DNA from: JAKANM01 sp964356495
Lineage (GTDB): Bacteria; Patescibacteriota; Patescibacteriia; Magasanikbacterales; GWA2-37-8
Assembly (NCBI GenBank): GCA_964356495.1
Contig: CAYHHR010000025.1
Span: 1 to 13,044, forward strand
Reading direction: 5' to 3'
Length of the DNA: 13,044 bases
Each line of letters begins with the position of its first letter. The first letter of the stretch is position 1. The notes beneath the pieces were generated by a model. It saw nothing but the letters and a program-made list of their open reading frames with translations, did not search any database and had not been told where the DNA came from. The position numbers and the translations under genes were made by a program. Positions 5,158 through 11,564 of this stretch are shown in pieces.

Positions 5158-7002
5158 TTATTGGAGGTTTTGCAATTCTGAAAGCAAACTGACGACAAGA
5201 TGGTGATCATTATTTTTTTCCGCTTCCGCAATCTGTTTTTGCAGTTCACGGCCGCGTCCTTCGCGCCATTTATCCTTGATGCGATGCAAAATTTCTTCCA
5301 GTTCCTTCTTGACTTCCGCGAGTACGGTAGGCTCGAATTCCTTAACCGGCCGAAGAAGGAGAAGATCGACGGACAGCTCACCATCAAACCGAACCATTCG
5401 CAATTCATTAATCTCTAACTTGCGTTTATTAGTATACAATGTTTCGGCCGCCTCGTAAAGAGCGGATAAATCGGTGCCAACAAAAAATTCCGGACGTAAT
5501 TTGTTCTGTAAATCATTATAATTATCAGGATACTTTAATAACATCGACCAAAAATCCTCAATCAAGAACTGATACGGACTTTTTTGAATCGCCACTCCCG
5601 TCGAAACGCCAATTTTATGTTCAGGAACCATCTTTTTTGTTTTGGTCTTTTTCAATTCCTCACGCAGAATATTTATATCAATCGATAATTCATTACCGAG
5701 TTTTTTCAGCCACTCATCTCGTTCAACCCCGTTTGGAATTCGCACAATTTCTGCAAGTAGGGTCTCCACTGCCTGTTGCTTCCTTTTAAAATCATTTTTA
5801 TCCAACCCGCCTAGCGTAACATTAAAATACCAATCCATAACGCCAACCGAATTTTTCACAGCTTCAAACCAAACTCCAGGATTTTTTTTCAAGCATTCGT
5901 CAGCGTCCTTGCCAGCACCATCTGGAATGATTATTATTTTTACATTCAATCCGGCTTCTACAACATTCTCAGACCAATTTAAAGCCCCTGCTTGAAAATT
6001 TGTTTCTTTTTCTTCCGTTAAAATCGCAATTTCATTCCCTCTCTTACCTGCCTTTTGTCCTGCACTATCAGCATCAAAAGCCATGCCAATATTCATGCTG
6101 TAGCGTTTTAATAATTTAACCTGCTCTCCAGTCAGCGCCGTGCCGGACGCCGCCACGACATTACTCATTCCAGCTTGATGACAGGAGATCACATCCATCT
6201 GCCCTTCGACCAAAATCGCCAAATCCTGATTTTTAATTTCGGTTTTTGCCTTGTGAATCCCATAAAGCACCCGCGATTTCTCATATAATATCGTCTCGGG
6301 CGTGTTTACATATTTCCCGCCGGAATTTTCCGTTTCAACCAAGACTCTCCCCGTAAACCCGATCACATTGCCATGCGTATCGCTGATCGGAAACATCACG
6401 CGCCCGCGAAAACGATCATAATAACCTCGTCCGCTTTTCGGATCGGCGCCGTCACGTTTGATAGTAAGACCGGCCGAAACTAGATCGTCAATCGCAAAAC
6501 CCTTTTTTACTAAATTTCGCGTAAGAAGATCCCACTGGTCGGCAACAAAGCCGATCTGCCAATCGATGATGGTCTGTTTTTTTAAACCGCGTTTTTCAAG
6601 ATACTCCCTCGCCTTTGCGGCGATCGGAAGCTCCATAAGAAACCGATGAAAGAAATTCGCCGCCGCGGTGTTTATTTCGAGCAAACGATTACGCAGGCTC
6701 TGATCCACCTCGCTATGGTCGAGACTAACCTCGACACCGGCCCGTCGCGCCAATAATTTCAGAGCTTCGATAAAATCCAACCCCTCAATCTCCTGAATAA
6801 AAGTAAAAACATCACCGCCTTTTCCACAACCGAAACAATGCCAGAATTGTTTTTCCGGCTGAACCATGAATGACGGCGTCTTCTCATGGTGAAATGGGCA
6901 ACAGGCTTTCCAATTAACGCCGGCTTTCTTCAGCGCCACATACTCGCCAATAATTTGCGCGATATCGAGCCGGTCTTTAATTGCTTGAGTATCAGTGGAC
7001 AT
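5158..7002 (-). CDS. dnaG: DnaG, DNA primase
   Basis: DnaG makes the RNA primers for replication. From the ATG at 7002 it has 614 residues, typical of bacterial DnaG. The N-terminal zinc-ribbon has Cys35, His38, Cys56 and Cys59 (CPFH...CFGC). The basic RNA-polymerase domain includes YYDRFRGRVMFPI (194-206). The Toprim domain carries EGQMD (266-270) and FDADSAG (309-315), the acidic metal ligands. The C-terminal third (about 430-614) is diverged and ends in a Lys/Glu-rich helical region, where the helicase-binding domain would be. A longer reading to 7098 is rejected: it adds 32 unlike residues, and a promoter lies inside it. The -10 box ends eight bases before the ATG, so the mRNA is probably leaderless. 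It is followed by rpoD and murG. Confidence 0.95.
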   Translation of the reverse strand: MSTDTQAIKDRLDIAQIIGEYVALKKAGVNWKACCPFHHEKTPSFMVQPEKQFWHCFGCGKGGDVFTFIQEIEGLDFIEALKLLARRAGVEVSLDHSEVDQSLRNRLLEINTAAANFFHRFLMELPIAAKAREYLEKRGLKKQTIIDWQIGFVADQWDLLTRNLVKKGFAIDDLVSAGLTIKRDGADPKSGRGYYDRFRGRVMFPISDTHGNVIGFTGRVLVETENSGGKYVNTPETILYEKSRVLYGIHKAKTEIKNQDLAILVEGQMDVISCHQAGMSNVVAASGTALTGEQVKLLKRYSMNIGMAFDADSAGQKAGKRGNEIAILTEEKETNFQAGALNWSENVVEAGLNVKIIIIPDGAGKDADECLKKNPGVWFEAVKNSVGVMDWYFNVTLGGLDKNDFKRKQQAVETLLAEIVRIPNGVERDEWLKKLGNELSIDINILREELKKTKTKKMVPEHKIGVSTGVAIQKSPYQFLIEDFWSMLLKYPDNYNDLQNKLRPEFFVGTDLSALYEAAETLYTNKRKLEINELRMVRFDGELSVDLLLLRPVKEFEPTVLAEVKKELEEILHRIKDKWREGRGRELQKQIAEAEKNNDHHLVVSLLSELQNLQ

Positions 7003-7009
7003 ATACCGT

Positions 7010-7038
7010 ACTCTAACATCTAAAATCAAACATTGCAA
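7010..7038 (-). promoter_or_regulatory. Putative leaderless promoter of dnaG-rpoD-murG
   Basis: On the minus strand, TTGCAA (7038-7033) and TAGAGT (7015-7010) are 17 bases apart. The -10 ends eight bases from the ATG at 7002, so transcription should start at or next to the first codon. Confidence 0.5.
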
Positions 7039-7091
7039 GTAATAATATCCTGTCTTTTGCTTTAATTTAGCCAAAAACTGCCGGCTACCAC

Positions 7092-7120
7092 TTGACAAGC
7101 TTCCTAAATTATGCTATTAT
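7092..7120 (+). promoter_or_regulatory. Strong promoter of the small membrane protein gene
   Basis: TTGACA (7092-7097), a 17-base spacer, TATTAT (7115-7120) and a TGC extended -10 (7112-7114). This is the best sigma-70 match in the window. The predicted start is near 7127, giving a structured leader of about 90 bases. Confidence 0.85.
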
Positions 7121-7128
7121 AAAACGTT

Positions 7129-7167
7129 GGTTTTACTCATTTCGAGGCAACTCGAAATCGGTGAACC
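7129..7167 (+). promoter_or_regulatory. 5' leader hairpin with a GCAA tetraloop
   Basis: ATTTCGAG (7139-7146) and CTCGAAAT (7151-7158) form a perfect 8-bp stem capped by GCAA, a GNRA tetraloop. A lower stem extends it: GGTT (7129-7132) with AACC (7164-7167), plus wobble and A-U/C-G pairs around one bulged base. It begins within a few bases of the predicted transcription start and ends about 40 bases before the SD. It may stabilise the 5' end or bind a regulator. Confidence 0.55.
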
Positions 7168-7217
7168 GGCATTAACAATTGACGTTGCTGTCCTACCCGA
7201 ACCGAAAAGGAAACACC

Positions 7218-7442
7218 ATGAACAAGTTCCTGCCGTTACTCAAGAATTACGGAGTCGCCATCGTCGTCACTATCCTCGCCCTAGGCCTGATCATCTTGGT
7301 CGTGGCCATCGGCGAGGCGTACCATGTGCCGGCGCTGATCGTGGTCATCGCCATGGTCTGGATGTACGCCTGGGTGATGAACAAGGACTTTTCCTCTCCC
7401 AACCAGGAAGCGCAACGCGTCAAGAAGGACGACGAGGACTAA
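7218..7442 (+). CDS. Small two-helix membrane protein
   Basis: The ATG at 7218 follows an AAAAGGAAA SD-like stretch (7205-7213). A TTG at 7179 is in frame but has no SD of its own and is rejected. The 74-residue product has two predicted membrane helices. The first, about residues 11-32, includes YGVAIVVTILALGLIILVVA. After a short loop (GEAYHVP) the second, about 37-53, includes ALIVVIAMVWMYAWVM. The C-terminal tail is polar and ends KKDDED. A hairpin topology with both ends on one face is likely. I recognise no family. The gene is GC-rich (37 of 60 bases at 7261-7320), unlike the flanking dnaG. It is monocistronic: a near-consensus promoter, a structured leader and its own terminator. High expression is inferred. 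Confidence 0.75.
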   Translation: MNKFLPLLKNYGVAIVVTILALGLIILVVAIGEAYHVPALIVVIAMVWMYAWVMNKDFSSPNQEAQRVKKDDED

Positions 7443-7463
7443 TCTCCATCGTCGTCGACCAAA

Positions 7464-7497
7464 ACCCCGCCCTTATCCGGCGGGGTGTATAATTTTT
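7464..7497 (+). terminator. Terminator between convergent genes (probably bidirectional)
   Basis: ACCCCGCC (7464-7471) pairs with GGCGGGGT (7479-7486) around a 7-base loop, followed by GTATAATTTTT. On the minus strand the hairpin is followed by TTTT, so it can also stop transcripts from cca. Confidence 0.75.
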
Positions 7498-7517
7498 AGT
7501 CCCTCTATTTTAATAAA

Positions 7518-8987
7518 TTATATTTTTTCCCAATCTAGGGCCAATTTTAAATATTGTTCCTTGATCTTGTCAAAATATCCTTTCGCCGCTTCATATTCAT
7601 TTGGAATTATTCCGTCTAGGATAGCTTCCTCGATCGCCGACTTAATTTTACCAACGGTCGGACCGGGTTTCAGTCCTGAAAGCGACATGATCTCATCCCC
7701 TCTAAGCGGAGACTGAAAATCTCGCAATTTATCTTTCTCCAAAACCTCGACAATTTTTTTTGCCAGATTGTCATAATTTTTAAGCCGGCGTTCTTTTTTG
7801 TTCGGATTGCCGGTGGTAATATCGCCGCGACCTAAAATTAATAAATCACCGATCTGATCCCCCATCGTGACGATGAGCCGACGCACCGCCGAGTCAGTGA
7901 TGCCGTCGTCCATCAGGCTAATCGGCTGAAGATGCCAGCGAATTAATTTCGCGACATAATCCGTATGCTCTTTTGAAAACTTCAGACGTTTTGCGATGCC
8001 ATAAAATAATTTCTTACCAAGATGTTCGTGACTATGAAAAGTCCAGCCAATTTTCGGAACAAATTTTTTAGTTCCGGTTTTCCCGATATCGTGAAAAAGA
8101 CCGGTGAGGCGAAGCCAGACGTTTTCGGATTGCTCCGCGATATTGTCAACTACCAAGAATGAATGAATCAAATTATCCTTGTGCTGGTGACCAAAAACCT
8201 CATCAACACCTTTGAGCGCCGAGACTTCCGGGAGGATCTCATCAAGAAGTTTGGTTTGGTAAAGCAACGTCAACGATACTGATGGTTTCTTCGTCGCCAA
8301 CATTTTTAATAATTCTTCCTGAACGCGTTCTCCGGAAATTATTTTTATACGAGCGCGATTGCGGTGAATCGACTCCAGCGCCTCCGGAGAAATCGAAAAA
8401 TCCAACTGACCGGCGAAACGAATCGCGCGCAACATTCGAAGCGGATCATCGCTGAAGGTGGCATCCGGATCGAGCGGAGTCCGCAGGAGTTTATTTTTCA
8501 AATCCTTACCGCCATCGAAAAGATCAAGTAACTTTTTTTTCAGAGCGACCAAAGTAACTTTTTTGGTGAAAACTTCTACCGGAACCGCCATCGCATTAAC
8601 GGTAAAATCGCGCCGCGAAAGATCTTGCTCCAAGGTCGCCCCGGCAACTTTCGGTTTCCTGGATTTCTGATCATACGCCTCCGCTCTCGCTCCGGCAAAC
8701 TCAACCACAATCGTATTTGGGATTTGCGATTTGGGATTTGGGATTTCAACAATGTATCTCGCGGTATCAAAATCAGGAAATTCGACCAGTGAACCAGTCT
8801 TTTTCATGGCAACGTCAAAAGAGCGGGCAAAATTTATCCCACTCCCCACCACCACGCAATCAATATCCTTCGTATCTTTTTTGCCAAGAAGAATATCTCT
8901 GATATAACCGCCAACTACATACACCCCAACCTTTTCTTTTTTAGCGGCCTCGTAAATTATTTTGAACACATCCTGAACAGTCGTCAT
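7518..8987 (-). CDS. cca: CCA tRNA nucleotidyltransferase with HD domain
   Basis: This enzyme adds or repairs the CCA end of tRNAs, which the tRNA-Lys in this window needs. The 489-residue product has the class II nucleotidyltransferase head: VVGGYIRDILLG (24-35), the metal ligands Asp41 and Asp43 in DIDCVV, SRRDFTVNAMA (124-134), and DDPLRMLRAIRFAG (180-193). A helical RNA-binding region follows. The HD domain has His275 (NLIHSFLVVD), FHDIGK (298-303) and HSHEHLG (318-324), as in phosphohydrolase-bearing CCA enzymes. It could instead be a poly(A) polymerase, but that paralogue is less likely here. Residues 82-91 (IPNPKSQIPN) come from an in-frame AAATCCC heptamer array inserted in the catalytic head. 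The ATG at 8987 has no SD and lies 12 bases after the pilT stop. Confidence 0.9.
   Translation of the reverse strand: MTTVQDVFKIIYEAAKKEKVGVYVVGGYIRDILLGKKDTKDIDCVVVGSGINFARSFDVAMKKTGSLVEFPDFDTARYIVEIPNPKSQIPNTIVVEFAGARAEAYDQKSRKPKVAGATLEQDLSRRDFTVNAMAVPVEVFTKKVTLVALKKKLLDLFDGGKDLKNKLLRTPLDPDATFSDDPLRMLRAIRFAGQLDFSISPEALESIHRNRARIKIISGERVQEELLKMLATKKPSVSLTLLYQTKLLDEILPEVSALKGVDEVFGHQHKDNLIHSFLVVDNIAEQSENVWLRLTGLFHDIGKTGTKKFVPKIGWTFHSHEHLGKKLFYGIAKRLKFSKEHTDYVAKLIRWHLQPISLMDDGITDSAVRRLIVTMGDQIGDLLILGRGDITTGNPNKKERRLKNYDNLAKKIVEVLEKDKLRDFQSPLRGDEIMSLSGLKPGPTVGKIKSAIEEAILDGIIPNEYEAAKGYFDKIKEQYLKLALDWEKI
8715..8746 (-). repeat. In-frame AAATCCC heptamer array within cca
   Basis: Read on the minus strand, four tandem copies of a 7-base unit (three AAATCCC and one AAATCGC) plus a partial AAAT lie inside the cca reading frame. 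They encode the segment around IPNPKSQIPN (82-91), between ARYIVE and VVEFAGA. The array keeps frame and looks like a low-complexity loop insertion. I recall similar heptamers from other CPR genomes, but I have not checked this. Confidence 0.75.
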
Positions 8988-8999
8988 ACTATTTTTTCG

Positions 9000-10037
9000 T
9001 CAAGAAGCCTTGCGGCGACTGCCACTGCGATTCTCCGCCGAAGTTTGGTCGATGAGCCCTTCCTTAATGAGTGACTTAATAGAATTTTCCATTGTTATCA
9101 TGCCGTCTTTCACGCCGGTCTGAATTGCGGATTTGATCTGAGCGATACTGTTCTCGCGAATCATGTTGGAAACTGCCGGCGTATTAATCAAAACTTCTCT
9201 GGCTGGAACTCTGCCGCCGTCCTTAGCCGGGATCAACTGCTGAGCAACGACCCCCCGCAAAACCGCCGCTAACTGAATCAATACCTGGCGCTGCTTGGAT
9301 CCTTCAAACACATCGACGATTCTTTCGACTGCTTCGGCGGCAGTACTGGTATGCAAGGTTGAAAATACCAAATGGCCGGTCTCGGCGGCCGTCAACACTG
9401 TCGCGATGGTTTCGGGGTCGCGCATTTCACCGACAAAGATCACGTTCGGATCCTGACGCAAAACATATTTGAGAGCGACGGCGAATGACTTGGTGTCGGA
9501 GCCAACCTCACGCTGTTCGATCAGACACTTTTTACTTTTGAAAACGAACTCGATCGGATCTTCGATGGAAATGATGTGTGAACGGCGAGCCTTATTTATT
9601 TCCTCAATCATCGTCGCGATGGTGGTCGATTTACCGCAACCGGTCGGACCGGTAATAAGCACGAGGCCATCATAGAGGTTTATAAAATCAGTGAGAGGCT
9701 GTTCAAACCGGAGACTTTCTGGTGAAGGAATATCTTTCGGAATCAGACGCGCGGCCATACCAATATTCTCCTGACCCTGGTGCAAGTTCACGCGAAAACG
9801 CACGTCTTCGATGTTGAGGCCAAAATCTAACTCTTTACTCTCATGATACTGCTGAACCTGTTCCTTGCTAATCAAAGTAAGAATCTGCGCCTCCAAGGTT
9901 TTATTATCTAGCGGCTCATTTTCGATGTCCTGAAGCTGACCATCAATACGCAAAACCGGAATTTGGCCGCCGACCAAATGCAGATCCGAGGCGTCTTTCT
10001 TCATCGCTTCTTTGAAATAGAATTTTATGGGTTGCAT
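9000..10037 (-). CDS. pilT: PilT-family type IV pilus retraction ATPase
   Basis: PilT is a hexameric cytoplasmic ATPase that powers pilus retraction and often DNA uptake. The 345-residue product has a PAS-like N-terminal domain (1-110, with DASDLHLVGGQIPVLRIDG), Walker A GPTGCGKST (130-138), the Asp box EDPIE (159-163), Walker B VIFVGEMRDPET (199-210) and the His box around ETGHLVFSTLHT (219-230). The C-terminus has NMIRENSIAQIKSAIQTG (291-308), the counterpart of the AIRNLIRE retraction motif. This favours PilT over the PilB extension ATPase; PilU cannot be excluded. The last residues (NRSGSRRKAS) are basic. The ATG at 10037 lies about 15 bases after a predicted start, without SD. The cca gene follows 12 bases downstream. 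Confidence 0.92.
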   Translation of the reverse strand: MQPIKFYFKEAMKKDASDLHLVGGQIPVLRIDGQLQDIENEPLDNKTLEAQILTLISKEQVQQYHESKELDFGLNIEDVRFRVNLHQGQENIGMAARLIPKDIPSPESLRFEQPLTDFINLYDGLVLITGPTGCGKSTTIATMIEEINKARRSHIISIEDPIEFVFKSKKCLIEQREVGSDTKSFAVALKYVLRQDPNVIFVGEMRDPETIATVLTAAETGHLVFSTLHTSTAAEAVERIVDVFEGSKQRQVLIQLAAVLRGVVAQQLIPAKDGGRVPAREVLINTPAVSNMIRENSIAQIKSAIQTGVKDGMITMENSIKSLIKEGLIDQTSAENRSGSRRKAS

Positions 10038-10040
10038 AAT
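10012..10040 (+). promoter_or_regulatory. Putative promoter of the SDR/NadE-like pair
   Basis: TTGAAA (10012-10017), a 17-base spacer and CATAAT (10035-10040), overlapping the first codons of pilT. TTGCAT (10032-10037) with TATATT (10056-10061) over 18 bases is an alternative. Either gives back-to-back transcription with pilT. Confidence 0.45.
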
Positions 10041-10058
10041 GAGTATTATTATGTTTAT

Positions 10059-10087
10059 ATTATACAGGATAATGAAGAATCCATCAA
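10059..10087 (-). promoter_or_regulatory. Promoter of pilT-cca
   Basis: On the minus strand, TTGATG (10087-10082), a 17-base spacer and a perfect TATAAT (10064-10059). The predicted start is near 10052, about 15 bases before the ATG. Confidence 0.7.
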
Positions 10088-10106
10088 ACTCAAACGGAGG
10101 CTGAAC

Positions 10107-10862
10107 GTGGACGCAAACTCAGTAACCATCGTAACCGGCGGCGGACGCGGTATTGGCCGTACTATCGCTCTACGAATGGCAGAGGAAACTACGGTAGTAA
10201 TTGTCGGACGCACTAGGTCAGATCTCGTAACGACGCGTGCTGAAATCGCGCTCAAAAACGCTTGGGCCGGATACCTGATCGGAGACGTAGCTGATCCTGC
10301 CATAACGGCAAAAAGCGGAAATATTTTTACCGCCTTTAAGGTCCGCAACCTGATCTGCAACGCCGGCATCGGAATCGGCGGACCGACCGAAACCTACTCG
10401 ACGGCGGACTGGAAACGGATGTTCGATGTGAATGTTCACGGAGCGTTCTATTTCATCCAGGCGTTCCTGCCAAAGATGATCGAAAACGGCGGCGGCACCA
10501 TTTGCCTAATATCGAGTACGGCCGGTCTCAGTGGCCTGAAGCGTGGCATGGCCTACTCGGCCACCAAACACGCGCTGGTCGGCATGGTAAAATCGCTCAG
10601 TCTCGAGCACGCCAAACACGGCATCCGCTGTGTGGCAATCTGCCCAAACTTCGTCGAAGGCGGTATGACTGATCGGACGATAAAAAACATCGCGAAATAT
10701 CACAAGATCAGCGAGGACGAAGCGCGACAGATCATCATTAGTTCGACCCCGGAAAAACGACTGATTTCCCAGGAAGAAGTCGCTGAGGTGATCGCAACAA
10801 TCTGCGGCGGCAGTCCCATTCCCAAAAACAACGTTGTCGTGATCAACGGAGAAAAGTCATGA
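10107..10862 (+). CDS. Short-chain dehydrogenase/reductase (SDR)
   Basis: This is a classical NAD(P)-dependent oxidoreductase with a Rossmann fold. The GTG at 10107 follows GGAGG (10096-10100) by six bases; a longer reading from 9963 runs back through the pilT start and is rejected. The 251 residues, the usual SDR length, carry the cofactor loop TGGGRGIG (10-17), NAG (85-87), and a complete Asn109-Ser137-Tyr150-Lys154 catalytic set (FDVNVHG, ISSTAG, YSATKHAL). The segment after strand beta2 is VGRTRSD; no acidic residue ends beta2, and the Arg may favour NADP(H). The C-terminus ends NNVVVINGEKS, like FabG-type enzymes. The substrate cannot be read from sequence; a 3-ketoacyl or sugar/polyol substrate is possible. 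Its TGA overlaps the ATG of the NAD-synthase-like gene (ATGA), implying coupled translation and a shared pathway. Confidence 0.88.
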   Translation: MDANSVTIVTGGGRGIGRTIALRMAEETTVVIVGRTRSDLVTTRAEIALKNAWAGYLIGDVADPAITAKSGNIFTAFKVRNLICNAGIGIGGPTETYSTADWKRMFDVNVHGAFYFIQAFLPKMIENGGGTICLISSTAGLSGLKRGMAYSATKHALVGMVKSLSLEHAKHGIRCVAICPNFVEGGMTDRTIKNIAKYHKISEDEARQIIISSTPEKRLISQEEVAEVIATICGGSPIPKNNVVVINGEKS

Positions 10863-11527
10863 AAACTGAACGTCGAATATTCGAAACGATTGTTCAATTC
10901 ATTTACAACGAAACAAAAAACGCGCCACACCTGCTTGTCCCGATTTCAGGAGGAAGCGACGGCGCGGCGACAGTAAAGATTTGCAACGAAGCCTGTCCGG
11001 AGAAAACGATCGCGATTCATGCCGGTCATGAACTGCTCAGCCGTGATTGGTTCGAGTCGATCTGCCCGGTCGAATTCATCGAAACTCCTGGCAAGGCGGA
11101 AGATGCCGAGGAAATGCGTTGGGGATATTTTCTCGCGCGTAGTCTTCGACTCAAAGGCCGCCTCATCGGAAATCGAAATCGTCTTGAAGATTTGCTTGGC
11201 AACTACAGCCTTGCGAGCTGTGTAGCGAACCTTCTGCCGATCGTCAACCTCTGGAAGTCTGAAGTGATGGATATTTGCGAGTACATTGGCGTGCCGGAAG
11301 AAATCCGTGCATCCAGCCTGAGGCCGGACCCGGACTGCGGCCGACCGCCAGAACTGGCGGCAATACCCTTCAAAACGATTGAAACCTTCCTCAAGTTTCA
11401 GATCGGCGAAGCCGAACTTGAGGACGTGTCCTCGATACTGGATCGGCCAGAATTCACGTATCTTGTGGACATGTACCAACACAACGCTTTCAAGCGAGAC
11501 CTGCCAATCCGCGGTCCGAGACCTTGA
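10859..11527 (+). CDS. NAD synthase (NadE)-like PP-loop ATPase with altered motif
   Basis: This 222-residue protein has the adenine-nucleotide alpha-hydrolase (PP-loop) fold. VPISGGSDGAA (27-37) is the PP-loop. The segments EEMRWGYFLARSLRLKG (84-100), RLIGNRNRLEDLLGNYS (101-117), LLPIVNLWKSEVMDICEYIG (125-144) and the late HNAFKRDLP (208-216) follow the order of ammonia-dependent NAD synthase. NadE amidates nicotinate adenine dinucleotide using ATP. The fit is imperfect: the PP-loop is SGGSDG rather than SGGxDS, the KYGDG stretch is replaced by SLASCVA, the usual DE before the last domain is PE, and the chain is shorter than typical NadE (about 240-280). It may be a reduced NadE or an adenylating enzyme for another acid. 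It is coupled by ATGA overlap to the SDR and ends at a strong terminator. Confidence 0.7.
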   Translation: MKTERRIFETIVQFIYNETKNAPHLLVPISGGSDGAATVKICNEACPEKTIAIHAGHELLSRDWFESICPVEFIETPGKAEDAEEMRWGYFLARSLRLKGRLIGNRNRLEDLLGNYSLASCVANLLPIVNLWKSEVMDICEYIGVPEEIRASSLRPDPDCGRPPELAAIPFKTIETFLKFQIGEAELEDVSSILDRPEFTYLVDMYQHNAFKRDLPIRGPRP

Positions 11528-11531
11528 AACC

Positions 11532-11564
11532 ACGCGGTCGCCCCGGCGACCGCGTTTCTATTTT
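11532..11564 (+). terminator. Strong hairpin terminator between convergent genes
   Basis: ACGCGGTCGCC (11532-11542) and GGCGACCGCGT (11545-11555) form an 11-bp perfect inverted repeat (the innermost pairs must open to form a loop), followed by TTCTATTTT. It starts four bases after the NadE-like stop and overlaps the stop codon of the convergent ABC-F gene at 11558-11560. Confidence 0.8.

Noticed and set aside
5439..5995. Plus-strand frames within dnaG
   Set aside because: Antisense to the intact primase gene; they overlap each other and have no domain pattern.
7003..7098. N-terminal 32-residue extension of DnaG
   Set aside because: The extension does not look like DnaG, whose N-terminus normally begins just before the zinc motif. 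A promoter lies inside it.
9963..10106. N-terminal extension of the SDR
   Set aside because: It runs antisense through the pilT start and adds residues unlike SDR. The GTG at 10107 has a well-placed GGAGG and puts the glycine loop at the usual position.
10946..11533. 195-residue minus-strand frame opposite the NadE-like gene
   Set aside because: No family pattern, and antisense to a gene with PP-loop features, ATGA coupling and a matching terminator.
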